Positions 27,676 to 36,257 of a stretch of DNA of 64,000 nucleotides are shown piece by piece. The position numbers and the translations under genes are program-made. A model generated the notes under the pieces. That model ran no database searches, was not told where the DNA came from, and saw only the letters and a program-made list of their open reading frames with translations. Every line of letters starts with the position of its first letter. Within the stretch, counting starts at the first letter, position 1. The stretch is taken from NCBI GenBank assembly GCA_963920705.1, contig OY987226.1:24633136-24697135 (forward strand). Direction: 5' to 3'. The DNA is from Odiellus spinosus. Its lineage: Eukaryota > Arthropoda > Arachnida > Opiliones > Phalangiidae.

Positions 27676-28118
27676 AAATTTCGTCATATTCTTTTTGATA
27701 TACAGAATCATTTGAAAACACTTTTCCACTCGGATTATAAAACCATGCTTTTTTTAAGGCGTCCACTTGCGGGCGTAAAAACTGTCCGTCTGGGTATCTC
27801 CTAGCCAGATGATTATTTGTAATATCTCCATTAATTTGGCGATGTTCATTAAATAACCGTTGCATCTTCTGGATTTGTTTAAAGTCTTGTTTTTAATTAT
27901 TAACGTCGATCGTAATTCGTAAAGAATCTTTATCAATGCCGTGTTGATAACTCCTTCTACAGCGGTTTTAGAATGACATATATACCCGAGTATATAAGAG
28001 GCTTCGTGGAAATTTTTGCATTTATGAATTTCCGATTTTGAATATTTATGAATGATCCAACATTCGGTTTGTAATATATACCGACCATAAAATAGATCCT
28101 CGCTTATTTGAAAAAAAA
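27662..28118 (-). CDS. Leftward gene of unresolved structure (two overlapping frames)
   Basis: Frame A is open on the minus strand from about 28118 to 27754 but has no early ATG; it includes a stretch with EASYILGYICHSKTAVEGV. Frame B (27662-27865) supplies a 67-residue C-terminal part with ARRYPDGQFL and KKAWFYNPSGK and a natural stop. Either a short intron or a one-base frameshift would connect them; splice candidates (donor GTAGAA, acceptor CCAG) are weak. It converges on the gene at 27117. No family is recognised. A plus-strand TATATAAG at 27991-27998 lies within it. Confidence 0.35.
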
Positions 28119-28268
28119 TTGACCTCGTCTAAAAAAGATAGAAAAATCCGCGTAGATTGGGCTTTAAGATGTGACCTACATATCAAACTTTGCCAACTAG
28201 CCAACTTAAAAATCCGAACACGTCAGTGGGCCTCAAATTTTTTTCGTCAAAAATACCTATATCAGGTG

Positions 28269-28276
28269 ATATATAA
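28269..28276 (+). promoter_or_regulatory. TATA box
   Basis: GATATATAAGACG, 36-43 nt upstream of the ATG at 28312, which has a strong CGCCATGG context. Confidence 0.6.
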
Positions 28277-28311
28277 GACGAAATTTTTAGTCGAAAATCA
28301 CAACTCTCGCC

Positions 28312-28743
28312 ATGGCCGGCAGCTCGAATAAACGAAAAATGGACTTAATCAACACTCTTCCGGATCTCTCTGAAGTTGAAGACTGGAAAGCCGAACTAGA
28401 AAGCCATATCCAATCAATGATCGAGGAGTCTACAATCGACAAGCAGGGAGGAATCGTTCCTAGATTCGACGTGAAAAGCGATAACTCGACGTATACGATC
28501 AAACTACCAGCGACCAAGGGCCAGGTCTATTTCGATATTCAGATTTACAATTATTCTGATATAAAAGATGTCTCAGCGTCTCAAATCTGGGAGCAAAGTT
28601 CGAGACGATTGAAGTTCGTCGCCGACGAGGATTCCCAGGAGTCCAAATTGATCAACACGTTGGTCAGCCGAATCGCCCGGGAAATGAGGGAGCATCCCGA
28701 AAAAATTATCGTCCCACCGATCAAACGTGTGAAGAAAAACTAA
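28312..28743 (+). CDS. Small charged accessory protein, possibly PC4-like
   Basis: 143 residues. Acidic helix (SEVEDWKAELESHIQ) then a beta-rich block (YTIKLPATKGQVYFDIQIY) followed by ASQIWEQ, and a basic C-terminus (IKRVKKN) that could be a nuclear signal. The strand-strand-Trp-helix pattern is vaguely like the PC4 core but weaker than in the 238- and 253-residue proteins. Clean TATA and ATG context. No Polinton 1 counterpart was aligned with confidence. Confidence 0.6.
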   Translation: MAGSSNKRKMDLINTLPDLSEVEDWKAELESHIQSMIEESTIDKQGGIVPRFDVKSDNSTYTIKLPATKGQVYFDIQIYNYSDIKDVSASQIWEQSSRRLKFVADEDSQESKLINTLVSRIAREMREHPEKIIVPPIKRVKKN

Positions 28744-28810
28744 GTATTGATTTTTTTTGTTTGAAAAAACAATAATCAGGTTAGTTAACTTTTTTTTTTG
28801 TGTATTAAAT

Positions 28811-29238
28811 ATGGATCCGCCCAGTCTCTTAATTCTAGCAACTAATTGCGTGTTTATACCGGGTAAACTAATGAATTAAAGAGTAAATATAACTTTCAAC
28901 ATACGCCCCATTTAAATGTCGGTGATGGATGGTGTCTATTAGATCGTGATCCAAACCCTCCGGGGATTAACTTTTCTTATATTCAGAGTAACGATTTTAT
29001 AACGACTGCTTTTAAATTCTCGTATGATTTTCACCAATTTACAAAATACGCGAAAGGCAATATGGTTTGTATCTATAATCTTTTATCCATTAAAGTACCG
29101 GATATTTCATTCATGCACGATGTTGTTTCGTATTCTAAAGAAGATTCTTTAAATTTTATCTACGAAAACTGGAATAAGAGCTCCGTCATAAGATTTACCG
29201 GTTTAAAGCCGCTAGAAGTTCGCCTTTTATTAAGGTGA
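28811..29238 (+). CDS. Spliced accessory protein (hypothetical)
   Basis: Exon 1 is 28811-28862, the intron 28863-28942 (80 bp, donor GTAAAC, acceptor CTATTAG) and exon 2 is 28943-29238. Joined length is 348 nt, giving 115 residues. Without splicing the first frame stops at 28879 and the second has no start, so it would look like a frameshifted pseudogene. The intron length equals those in Polinton 1, which favours splicing. Exon 2 is aromatic-rich (FSYDFHQFTKY) and ends FTGLKPLEVRLLLR. It ends 28 bp before the polymerase ATG. Function unknown. Confidence 0.55.
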
Positions 29239-29266
29239 TTGGGGAATTTCTCTTCAGTCTGTCGGT

Positions 29267-32200
29267 ATGAGCGATACCGAGCCTAGCGGGGACGAGGAGG
29301 AGGCGGCTTTAGATTTAACTTTAAATCGGGATCCTAAACGTTTTTTCTCAATTGATAAACTATTGGACAAAAAGTCGAGAAAGTACGGTTGTAGACAAAT
29401 CGAGGCTAAAGTTAATTTTAAGAATTTAAACGAAATTAAATTAACTGAATTTCACGACACGTTGGTCAATATAATTAATTCTTTGTTGTACGAGCTTTTG
29501 AGTCAACATAGTGATTATAACCGGGTTAGGTTCGTAATTAGATCGGATGAATTAGATAACCCTGTAAATTTAAAATTTATGAACGTAAATGACTTAACGG
29601 CCGAACGGGTTCTACATTCAATAAGTAGAATTGCCCAGAGTAGCAAAAAGTTCAATCTGTACGCCTCTCTCGTCTTTGATATTATCCTTCTCCAATGCGA
29701 TGTTCAAATTGGGGGGCGTCAAAGATCTTTAGCGGCCCGAAAAATAGTCGCTATGGATGCGTTTTTAAAATCAAACCCCAATTATATATTCTTGGAGAAT
29801 GATGATGATCTTTGCTTCGGGAGGGGTTTAGCTATCGGAATTTTCCTAGCTGATATAAGGCTAGCGAAACGGAAAGATAAACTTTATAAACTTAGCGAAA
29901 AACAAAATCAATATTATAGACTATTGAAAAACGGCTCTAAACCTTTGCAAAAAGAAGAAGCTTTATCATTGTTTCGAAAAGCTAATATAGAGCCCGGTGC
30001 CGTAACTATGGCCAGCGTCCAAAAATTCCAAAATTATTTAACCGATTATCAGATTATTGTACATAAGTTAGAAAATTTAGAGCCGTATTTCATTGGTCCG
30101 TTTCGAGAGAAACAAATATTTTTGGTCTCTTTGGATCAACACGTCCACGTGCTTAAAGATTTGCATTACCTTAAAGGGGGTAGAGCTTACTGCCCCCTCT
30201 GTCTAAAAATATTTGCGAGCGCCCGTCAGAAACGAGGTCACGCGTGCGAGAAGCGTTTAATATGCCATAGATGTAAGGCTAACGTCTTTCACGAGCTACC
30301 ATTAGTGAAACTTATCCGTTGCGGAAAATGTAGTAGATACTTTAAAGGGATAGCCTGTTTTAATTTACACGAATCGAATAATGTTTGTGAAACTTTTAAA
30401 CGGTGTATTGAGTGTGGTTTAGAACGCGGGGAAAAACACGAGTGTAACAAACCTTGTCGAAATTGCAAAAGGAAACACGAGAAGAACAAATGTTACGTCA
30501 TGCCTTTGGATACTATTTACGAGAAAGTGAAATATTGTTATTACGACTCGGAGACGATTGTTAAGAATAAAGAACACGTCCCGGTACTACTTGTTTCGGC
30601 CATGGAACAAGATGAGGGGAGCTACGATTACAAAACATTTCGCGGCTACGATTGTTTTGATCAATTTTTGAACTATTTGTTCGAAACGAAAGAGGATTAT
30701 ATTCAACACGCTACGAAACGAGTAAAAGTAACGATTCCGCTTCACTGCAATGTACAAATGGTTGCTCATAATGCCCGAAGCTTCGATGCCTTTTTCGTGT
30801 TAAACTCGCTTCTGAGAATGAAAATCATACCCGAAGTAGTTTTTCAGGGAAGCAAACTTTTAGGAATTTTTCTCAAAAATCCAAAAATTAAATTTATCGA
30901 CAGTTTTAGCTTTATCTCGCAACCCTTACGTACTTTTTCAACCACGTTCTCTCTCGGAGCGTGTCAAAAACAATTCTTTCCGTATATATTCATGAACGAA
31001 ACGAATCTTGATTATAATTCGAAAATACCCGACAAGAAGTATTTCCAGCCGGAATATATGAAGACTAAAGATTACGAATCTTTTCTCGAGTGGTACGCCG
31101 AGAAATCTTTACAGCCGAGCTATAATTTACAAGAAGAGTTAGAGTACTATACTATTATGGACGTGAAAGTCTTACAAAAAGGCGTGGACAAATTTCGGCT
31201 AATGTTCAAGCAAGAAACTGGTTACGACATTTTAAATATGAACGCTTTAACAATCGCCGGCGCGTGTACTAATCTCTTTCTACACAAATATCTAGAAGAA
31301 TTCACTTTAGGCGTCGTACCTACTAACGGATACGGAGATAACGTTTTTCAGAGCAAACCGGCGCAACAATGGCTGGCGTGGGAGGAAAAGACCCGAGGCG
31401 TTAAAATCCAAACTTCCCGGTCATTGGAGGGTGAAAAGAAATTCGGAAGATATCCCGTGGATGGTTTTTCGAATAATCCAGATACCGTCTATCAGTTCGA
31501 CGGTTGTTTCATTCACGGCTGCCCTTTACATACTAAAGGGGGGCAATGGAATTCTTTACTGCAGGATACGTTCAAGAATCTTCACGAAAGAACCTTGGAT
31601 AGAGACGATGCTATTCAAAACACCGCTCCGAACGCGCAATATAACCAAATATGGGAATGCGAGTGGAAAGAAAAAATGAAAAACAACCCCGAGATCCAAA
31701 AATTCTGCGAAACGCTAACTTTCCACGAACCAATCGGGCCTAGATCTGGGCTGTTCGGTGGCCGTTGCGAGGCTTTCTCCCTTTATTACAAGGCTAAGCC
31801 TGACGAGACCATCGAACAATTCGATCTCTGTAGTATGTACCCCCATATTTGTAAGACTAAATCGTTTCCAAAGTATTTACCGGAAATCATCCGTAACAAT
31901 TTTAATTACGAGAAAAACGCGTATTTTGGTTTAATGAAATGTAAGATTCTTCCTCCTCGTACCGCCTTTATTCCCGCTTTACCTTTCAGAGCGAGAAAAA
32001 AACTGTTCTTCGCCCTCTGCCGGACATGCGTGGAACAAGATGTGAAAACCTGTATTCATAACACGGAGGAACGAGCGCTGATCGAAACATGGACAACGCC
32101 GGAAATCTATAACGCAATGGAGAATGGATACGTATTACTACGGATCTACGAAGTTCATCATTACTCCAAACGCTACACGTACGTCAAGGGGGAGGACCCA

Positions 32201-33127
32201 GGATTATTTGGTAGCTATATCAACGCTTTCCTCAAGCTTAAAATGCAAAATTCAGGCTGGCCGCAGGATGTAGTTACGGATCTCGAGAAAGCGGAATATT
32301 TACAATCTATTAAAGAGCGAGAAGGGTTCGAAATTAAAGCCGAGGACGTGACTAATAACCCGGCTTTGAGACAAGTTAGCAAGCTCGGAGCCAATAATAT
32401 TTGGGGGAGGAATTCGCTCAACAATACCCGCCCCACTAGTCGTTTTGTCAAAGAATACCAAGCTTATATCGATATAGTGAACGACCCGTCAAAAGAATTG
32501 ATGGATATCCGACCATTCAATGACGATATCTGTCTGTTAACTTACGAATATAAAAAGGAATATTGCCCCACTTATTACAAGGGGAGTTGCGTCATAGGCA
32601 GCTTCGTTAGTTCGTACGGGCGGGTAATCTTATACAATACATTAAAGGTTTTAGACCGTCGAAATATTTATTCTGACACTGATAGTACGATATTTATCCG
32701 CAAGAAAAACGACGTCAGTAATTTCCCGCCCTTAGGTAGATTGATGGGAGAGTGGGTTAACGAGATTCCCTTTACAACAATAACAGAGTTCGTCTGTAGC
32801 GGCCCGAAAAGTTATTCTTACAAATGCGCGGATGGGTCTAGCGTCACTAAGATGAAAGGGATAACTATGAATAGAGTTAACGAAGAAATAATTAATTTTG
32901 ATTCGATTAAAGAGGCTTTAGACAATCCCGGAACAACGTACGTCGCTGACGTACCTTTTAGCGTAGTTCGAGATAAAAGCCGAGCGAAATTATTTCTCGG
33001 GAGTTTAAAGAAAACGTTTGGCGTTACGTTCAACAAACGAATCATCTTAGAAGATCTCTCGACATTGCCTTACGGGTACTCGAACGATCAGGATGAATCG
33101 AGAATCGCAGCGTCTGAAATCTTTTAA
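29267..33127 (+). CDS. Protein-primed family B DNA polymerase with OTU-like N-terminal region
   Basis: 1,286 residues. Exonuclease motifs are YYDSETI (about 425), VAHNARSFD and YYTIMDV. Polymerase motifs are FDLCSMYP (about 851), KLGANNIWGR (about 1036) and YSDTDS (about 1134). A zinc-binding Cys/His region lies at about 305-410, and an OTU-like Cys box DDDLCFGRG at about 178. It is about 250 residues shorter at the N-terminus than the Polinton 1 enzyme. The 3' end overlaps the BIR gene by 35 bp. Intact frame. Confidence 0.96.
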   Translation: MSDTEPSGDEEEAALDLTLNRDPKRFFSIDKLLDKKSRKYGCRQIEAKVNFKNLNEIKLTEFHDTLVNIINSLLYELLSQHSDYNRVRFVIRSDELDNPVNLKFMNVNDLTAERVLHSISRIAQSSKKFNLYASLVFDIILLQCDVQIGGRQRSLAARKIVAMDAFLKSNPNYIFLENDDDLCFGRGLAIGIFLADIRLAKRKDKLYKLSEKQNQYYRLLKNGSKPLQKEEALSLFRKANIEPGAVTMASVQKFQNYLTDYQIIVHKLENLEPYFIGPFREKQIFLVSLDQHVHVLKDLHYLKGGRAYCPLCLKIFASARQKRGHACEKRLICHRCKANVFHELPLVKLIRCGKCSRYFKGIACFNLHESNNVCETFKRCIECGLERGEKHECNKPCRNCKRKHEKNKCYVMPLDTIYEKVKYCYYDSETIVKNKEHVPVLLVSAMEQDEGSYDYKTFRGYDCFDQFLNYLFETKEDYIQHATKRVKVTIPLHCNVQMVAHNARSFDAFFVLNSLLRMKIIPEVVFQGSKLLGIFLKNPKIKFIDSFSFISQPLRTFSTTFSLGACQKQFFPYIFMNETNLDYNSKIPDKKYFQPEYMKTKDYESFLEWYAEKSLQPSYNLQEELEYYTIMDVKVLQKGVDKFRLMFKQETGYDILNMNALTIAGACTNLFLHKYLEEFTLGVVPTNGYGDNVFQSKPAQQWLAWEEKTRGVKIQTSRSLEGEKKFGRYPVDGFSNNPDTVYQFDGCFIHGCPLHTKGGQWNSLLQDTFKNLHERTLDRDDAIQNTAPNAQYNQIWECEWKEKMKNNPEIQKFCETLTFHEPIGPRSGLFGGRCEAFSLYYKAKPDETIEQFDLCSMYPHICKTKSFPKYLPEIIRNNFNYEKNAYFGLMKCKILPPRTAFIPALPFRARKKLFFALCRTCVEQDVKTCIHNTEERALIETWTTPEIYNAMENGYVLLRIYEVHHYSKRYTYVKGEDPGLFGSYINAFLKLKMQNSGWPQDVVTDLEKAEYLQSIKEREGFEIKAEDVTNNPALRQVSKLGANNIWGRNSLNNTRPTSRFVKEYQAYIDIVNDPSKELMDIRPFNDDICLLTYEYKKEYCPTYYKGSCVIGSFVSSYGRVILYNTLKVLDRRNIYSDTDSTIFIRKKNDVSNFPPLGRLMGEWVNEIPFTTITEFVCSGPKSYSYKCADGSSVTKMKGITMNRVNEEIINFDSIKEALDNPGTTYVADVPFSVVRDKSRAKLFLGSLKKTFGVTFNKRIILEDLSTLPYGYSNDQDESRIAASEIF

Positions 33128-33512
33128 TCTGAAGTGGTACGCCAAGCAGCCTAATCTACCAAATTGGATGAAACCGGACGCTTTCGCCAAAGCGGGCTTT
33201 TTCTACCTCAACGACGGACTTAAAACGCAATGTTTCAGCTGTCACAACGTCTTCGAAAAATGGGATGATCTGTATACGGATGATCCGATGACCGTACATC
33301 AAAAACTAGCACCTTTCTGCGACTTGGTTTTGGGCCGTGACATGACCAATATCACTCGAATCGACGAGGACCGACGCGAAAAAATCGCTCGGGATTGCTT
33401 GGAACAATTGGCCCCTTTAGTTGAAAATACGACCATTTTGAAACTATTGGAAGTCTTCCAACAAGGTATTATCGATTTCCAACAAAACATTATCAATGGA
33501 AAAGATATATAA
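33093..33512 (+). CDS. BIR-domain (IAP-like) protein
   Basis: 139 residues, single BIR domain at about 7-80 with GFFYLNDG, CFSCHNVFEKWDD, H and C zinc ligands in the expected order. No RING domain; the C-terminus is helical. Likely caspase-pathway inhibitor, inferred from the family. It overlaps the polymerase 3' end upstream and the PPP1R15-like gene downstream (17 bp), so three genes share ends. The counterpart in Polinton 1 is at 24710. Confidence 0.9.
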   Translation: MNRESQRLKSFNLKWYAKQPNLPNWMKPDAFAKAGFFYLNDGLKTQCFSCHNVFEKWDDLYTDDPMTVHQKLAPFCDLVLGRDMTNITRIDEDRREKIARDCLEQLAPLVENTTILKLLEVFQQGIIDFQQNIINGKDI

Positions 33513-33726
33513 ACGGGTGACCTTCGACGATTTACCAGTCGTGTGGTATTTCCAGACGGAAGATCGTGTCGATTGGTTTTTCAGAGATAAACTCTATTTC
33601 AAAAAACGGATTTCGGTCTTCGAAAATATATTTAAAAAAAATGTGTTGCCGGGTAAAGTTTCAAGCCCCGATGCAATTGTTGTTAGCGGGCTGTACCATG
33701 TCGGGAAAAACCACGTGGATACATAA
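33496..33726 (+). CDS. Small PPP1R15/GADD34-like PP1-recruiting protein
   Basis: 76 residues. The PP1-docking motif RVTF lies near the N-terminus, followed by EDRVDWFFRDKLYFKKRI, which keeps the order EDR, W, RD, F..RI of the PPP1R15 core better than the Polinton 1 copy does. The predicted role is to recruit PP1 to eIF2-alpha and keep translation running. The start lies within the BIR gene and the 3' third overlaps the ATPase start in another frame. The family call rests on motif order only. Confidence 0.65.
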   Translation: MEKIYKRVTFDDLPVVWYFQTEDRVDWFFRDKLYFKKRISVFENIFKKNVLPGKVSSPDAIVVSGLYHVGKNHVDT

Positions 33727-34288
33727 TCTTTTAAGAAACGCTAATTGTTTAATAGACCCGCCTCCGGACAGAATTGTTTATTGTTATAAAGAGTATCAAC
33801 CTTTATTTGACGAAATTAAAAAAGAAATTTGTAGCGTAGAATTTTTGGAGGGTTTACCTCCGGATGGTTGTAATTTTTGGGATCCAAAATTAAATAACTT
33901 TTTAATTATTGATGATTTAGCATCGACTTGTTATAATAGTACAATTGTCTCAAATATATTCTGCGTCAATAGCCATCATAAAAATCTTTCCGTAGCATTA
34001 TTAACTCAAAATTTATTCGGTCAAGGCAAAGAAAGCCGAACGATTAGTTTAAACGCGTCTTATATAATTGTATTTCGAAACCCGCGAGATGGATCCCAAA
34101 TTAACTATCTGAGTCGACAAATATTTCCTAATAATAAAAAACTCGTAACTAATGCGTATGATTTTGTCACTAGAGATAAACCATTTTCTTATTTGTGTAT
34201 TGATTTAAAACAAAATATTAACGACGAATTACGGTTAAGGTCTAACGTTTTTCCAAATGAAGGAAATATGATTTTTGTACACGAATAA
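33641..34288 (+). CDS. FtsK/HerA-type genome-packaging ATPase
   Basis: 215 residues using the ATG at 33641, which gives the normal short lead before Walker A (AGCTMSGKT, residues 16-24). Walker B LIIDD is at about 88. An LTQN sensor motif is present. The longer open frame back to 33566 lies wholly within the PPP1R15-like gene and is unlikely to be used. It packages DNA into capsids, by family. Confidence 0.92.
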   Translation: MCCRVKFQAPMQLLLAGCTMSGKTTWIHNLLRNANCLIDPPPDRIVYCYKEYQPLFDEIKKEICSVEFLEGLPPDGCNFWDPKLNNFLIIDDLASTCYNSTIVSNIFCVNSHHKNLSVALLTQNLFGQGKESRTISLNASYIIVFRNPRDGSQINYLSRQIFPNNKKLVTNAYDFVTRDKPFSYLCIDLKQNINDELRLRSNVFPNEGNMIFVHE

Positions 34289-34346
34289 ATATATATATAT
34301 ATCGTAACAATGCGTGTCTTTTCTTTATTCTTGCTTAAGCTTTACA

Positions 34347-34748
34347 ATGAGTCGAAAGGTAAAAAGCCTCCTGAAAAAAATGAGGAATGTTAGACGTCGT
34401 AAACCCCACCCCTTAAAAAAACACGTAAGATTCTTCCGAGACTTAAAGAAAGCTAGTCAGGAAGGGGGAGGTAAATTGACCCGTATCTTGAAAAAAGCGA
34501 AAAATAATCAAATGAAAGCGATGTATAATTCTTTCTATAATTTATTACGAGGAAATATCGCTTTGCCAGAGAAGGAGAGATTATACGTGAAACAGCACGG
34601 AGCTTTCGTACGAAAAATAGCCAATAAACGTGTCTTAGATAAAAACAAACGAAAAATCCTTATAAAGCAAGTCGGCGGTTTTTTGCCAGGTTTATTAGGC
34701 GCTCTGATTCCGACCTTGATCTCCACGATTTCTTCGTTCGCGCAATGA
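34347..34748 (+). CDS. pX-like basic protein with hydrophobic C-terminus
   Basis: 133 residues from the ATG at 34347 (an upstream in-frame extension to 34314 begins with a non-ATG codon and looks non-native). Very basic N-terminal half, then a glycine-led hydrophobic tail (QVGGFLPGLLGALIPTLI). Same architecture and same four-base overlap with the next gene as in Polinton 1. Core peptide or membrane-active role inferred. A TATATATATAT run at 34289-34301 may serve as its promoter. Confidence 0.65.
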   Translation: MSRKVKSLLKKMRNVRRRKPHPLKKHVRFFRDLKKASQEGGGKLTRILKKAKNNQMKAMYNSFYNLLRGNIALPEKERLYVKQHGAFVRKIANKRVLDKNKRKILIKQVGGFLPGLLGALIPTLISTISSFAQ

Positions 34749-35353
34749 AACGAATGATTTTGGTTCCGGAAACGACAATCTTGTCCGATCCCGAGAAAGA
34801 AACTAATCAACTTGACCTAGAAATGTCAAAAATATTACGGGATAAAACTTTCTCCAGCGAACAAAAATTACGTTTATATTCGGATGTTTTCCAAAAATAC
34901 ATCAATATGAAAAGCCTGATCGAACCCCCCTTCGTTAACGTGAAAAATCTACCAACGCCGACCCCGCCAGCTAGTATCCCTACGCCACCCGCAACGTTAC
35001 AATCAATGCCTTGGTTAACTCCTAACAGCGCTACCATGTTTACTCCGACGCAACATTCGACACCGGTGGCGCTGGCATCTATTCCCTCGATAACTTCTCA
35101 AACTCCTAAACGCTCAACGCAACAGTCAGTCCAAACTCAGCCGGCGTCTCTTAGCCAACTCGCGCCTCTCGCGCAAGCATTGAGTACTCTTATAGCCAAG
35201 CAACCGAAAGCCACCCCGCCGAGACAAAGTACGGCCGAAAGATTGAAGGAAAAACAGCGCAGATACGCCCGGGAAACTCTCGATAAATCGAACGAAGAAA
35301 ATCAAGAGCGTATGACCTTAAGAAAGAAAACTGGAAGAAGATGGGACTTGTGA
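34745..35353 (+). CDS. Conserved Polinton protein paired with the pX-like gene
   Basis: 202 residues. N-terminus MILVPE, a helical region with LDLEMSKILRDKTFSSEQ, then a long Pro/Ser/Thr/Gln-rich disordered segment and a basic end. It matches the Polinton 1 protein at 19033 in the first ~60 residues and in overall design. It overlaps both neighbours (4 bp and 13 bp). Probably a virion or assembly protein. Confidence 0.75.
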   Translation: MKRMILVPETTILSDPEKETNQLDLEMSKILRDKTFSSEQKLRLYSDVFQKYINMKSLIEPPFVNVKNLPTPTPPASIPTPPATLQSMPWLTPNSATMFTPTQHSTPVALASIPSITSQTPKRSTQQSVQTQPASLSQLAPLAQALSTLIAKQPKATPPRQSTAERLKEKQRRYARETLDKSNEENQERMTLRKKTGRRWDL

Positions 35354-35772
35354 AGACAACCGGTCGCTTTCTTCTCTGCCTTGGCGTTATATTAGGACTT
35401 CCGTTATTATTTCTTTTGACAGTTTGCGTGTTAATCGCGCTAATACCTGTTTTGATTATTTGTTTAATATATTCGAAGATTAAACACCGGAATTCCGTCG
35501 AGTGCGAATGTTCCTTATTTATATGTCTATATTTTCAAGATAACCCGATTCATAGGTGTTTTTATTTTATTTATGCAATTTGTTATCTGTTTATAGTAAA
35601 TACATATTTAATTTTAATAAATATATTAAGTTTAAGTATCTTCGAAGCACTCGGCAGTTTCTTTCTCACTTTCGCTTTCGCGTTTCACGGCGCTTTCAAT
35701 TCGCCCCAACACTTATACTGTTATTTTTGTAAAAAACATGTTAAGATGTTTAAATCTGTAAACACTCTTTAA
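35341..35772 (+). CDS. Multi-pass membrane protein (hypothetical)
   Basis: 143 residues with a strongly hydrophobic N-terminal stretch (FLLCLGVILGLPLLFLLTVCVLIALI) and two further hydrophobic segments, about four membrane passes in all. Cysteine-rich loops (VECECSLF and CYFCKKHVK) may bind metal. Last gene of the rightward half; it ends six bases before the stop of the leftward protease. No equivalent in Polinton 1. Role unknown; a membrane or exit function is possible. Confidence 0.65.
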   Translation: MGLVKTTGRFLLCLGVILGLPLLFLLTVCVLIALIPVLIICLIYSKIKHRNSVECECSLFICLYFQDNPIHRCFYFIYAICYLFIVNTYLILINILSLSIFEALGSFFLTFAFAFHGAFNSPQHLYCYFCKKHVKMFKSVNTL

Positions 35773-35777
35773 TAAAA

Positions 35778-36257
35778 TTATTCGATACAAGAACCGTTTT
35801 CGTGATTCATTAAATGCATACACATATTTAACATTATAATAATATCATTATACGTTTTATCTCTCAAGTTATACATTTCATTTAGGATATTTTTGAAAGA
35901 CAGACCGGCGCATAAACCGGTTAAAACAAAAATCACGTGACCTCCACAGGTGAACGACGCTTTTGGCTGTAACGACGTAGCGTTGTATTTCCACTTGGTG
36001 GTATATCTAGATAAATCCAATCCGTAATAACTCGGTTCTTTTCCGAAAGAGCAAAAGAAATGGCCGACATCGTTTCGATCCACAAAAACGCCTACCCAAT
36101 GTAGACCGCTTTCGGAGGCAGGTTCCGAATTAATCACGAAACAATAGGGTTTAAAGTCGGGTTTCTCGGGTAAGATATCTTGGGGAAACACACCGACAAA
36201 AAAGGGTCGCGTTCGGGTATCGCATTGTAGAAAAGACGTTAATTCTTCGGTATTCAT
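35778..36257 (-). CDS. Adenain-like cysteine protease with altered acidic catalytic position
   Basis: 159 residues. H53 (GLHWVGVFVD), Q97 and C104 (SFTCGGHV) are in place. The position that carries Asp in the Polinton 1 enzyme (YYFDSLG) reads Cys69 here (HFFCSFG), with identical spacing of 16 from the histidine. Going from an Asp codon to this TGC needs at least two base changes. The protein may be impaired, or a nearby acidic residue may substitute. The start overlaps the integrase stop by four bases. Confidence 0.88.
   Translation of the reverse strand: MNTEELTSFLQCDTRTRPFFVGVFPQDILPEKPDFKPYCFVINSEPASESGLHWVGVFVDRNDVGHFFCSFGKEPSYYGLDLSRYTTKWKYNATSLQPKASFTCGGHVIFVLTGLCAGLSFKNILNEMYNLRDKTYNDIIIMLNMCMHLMNHENGSCIE

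Noticed and set aside
28811..29238. Frameshifted pseudogene
   Set aside because: An 80-bp GT-AG intron restores a full frame, so a broken gene is the less economical reading.
33566..33640. N-terminal extension of the Polinton 2 ATPase
   Set aside because: Alignment with the Polinton 1 ATPase starts at the ATG at 33641; the extension lies inside the PPP1R15-like frame.
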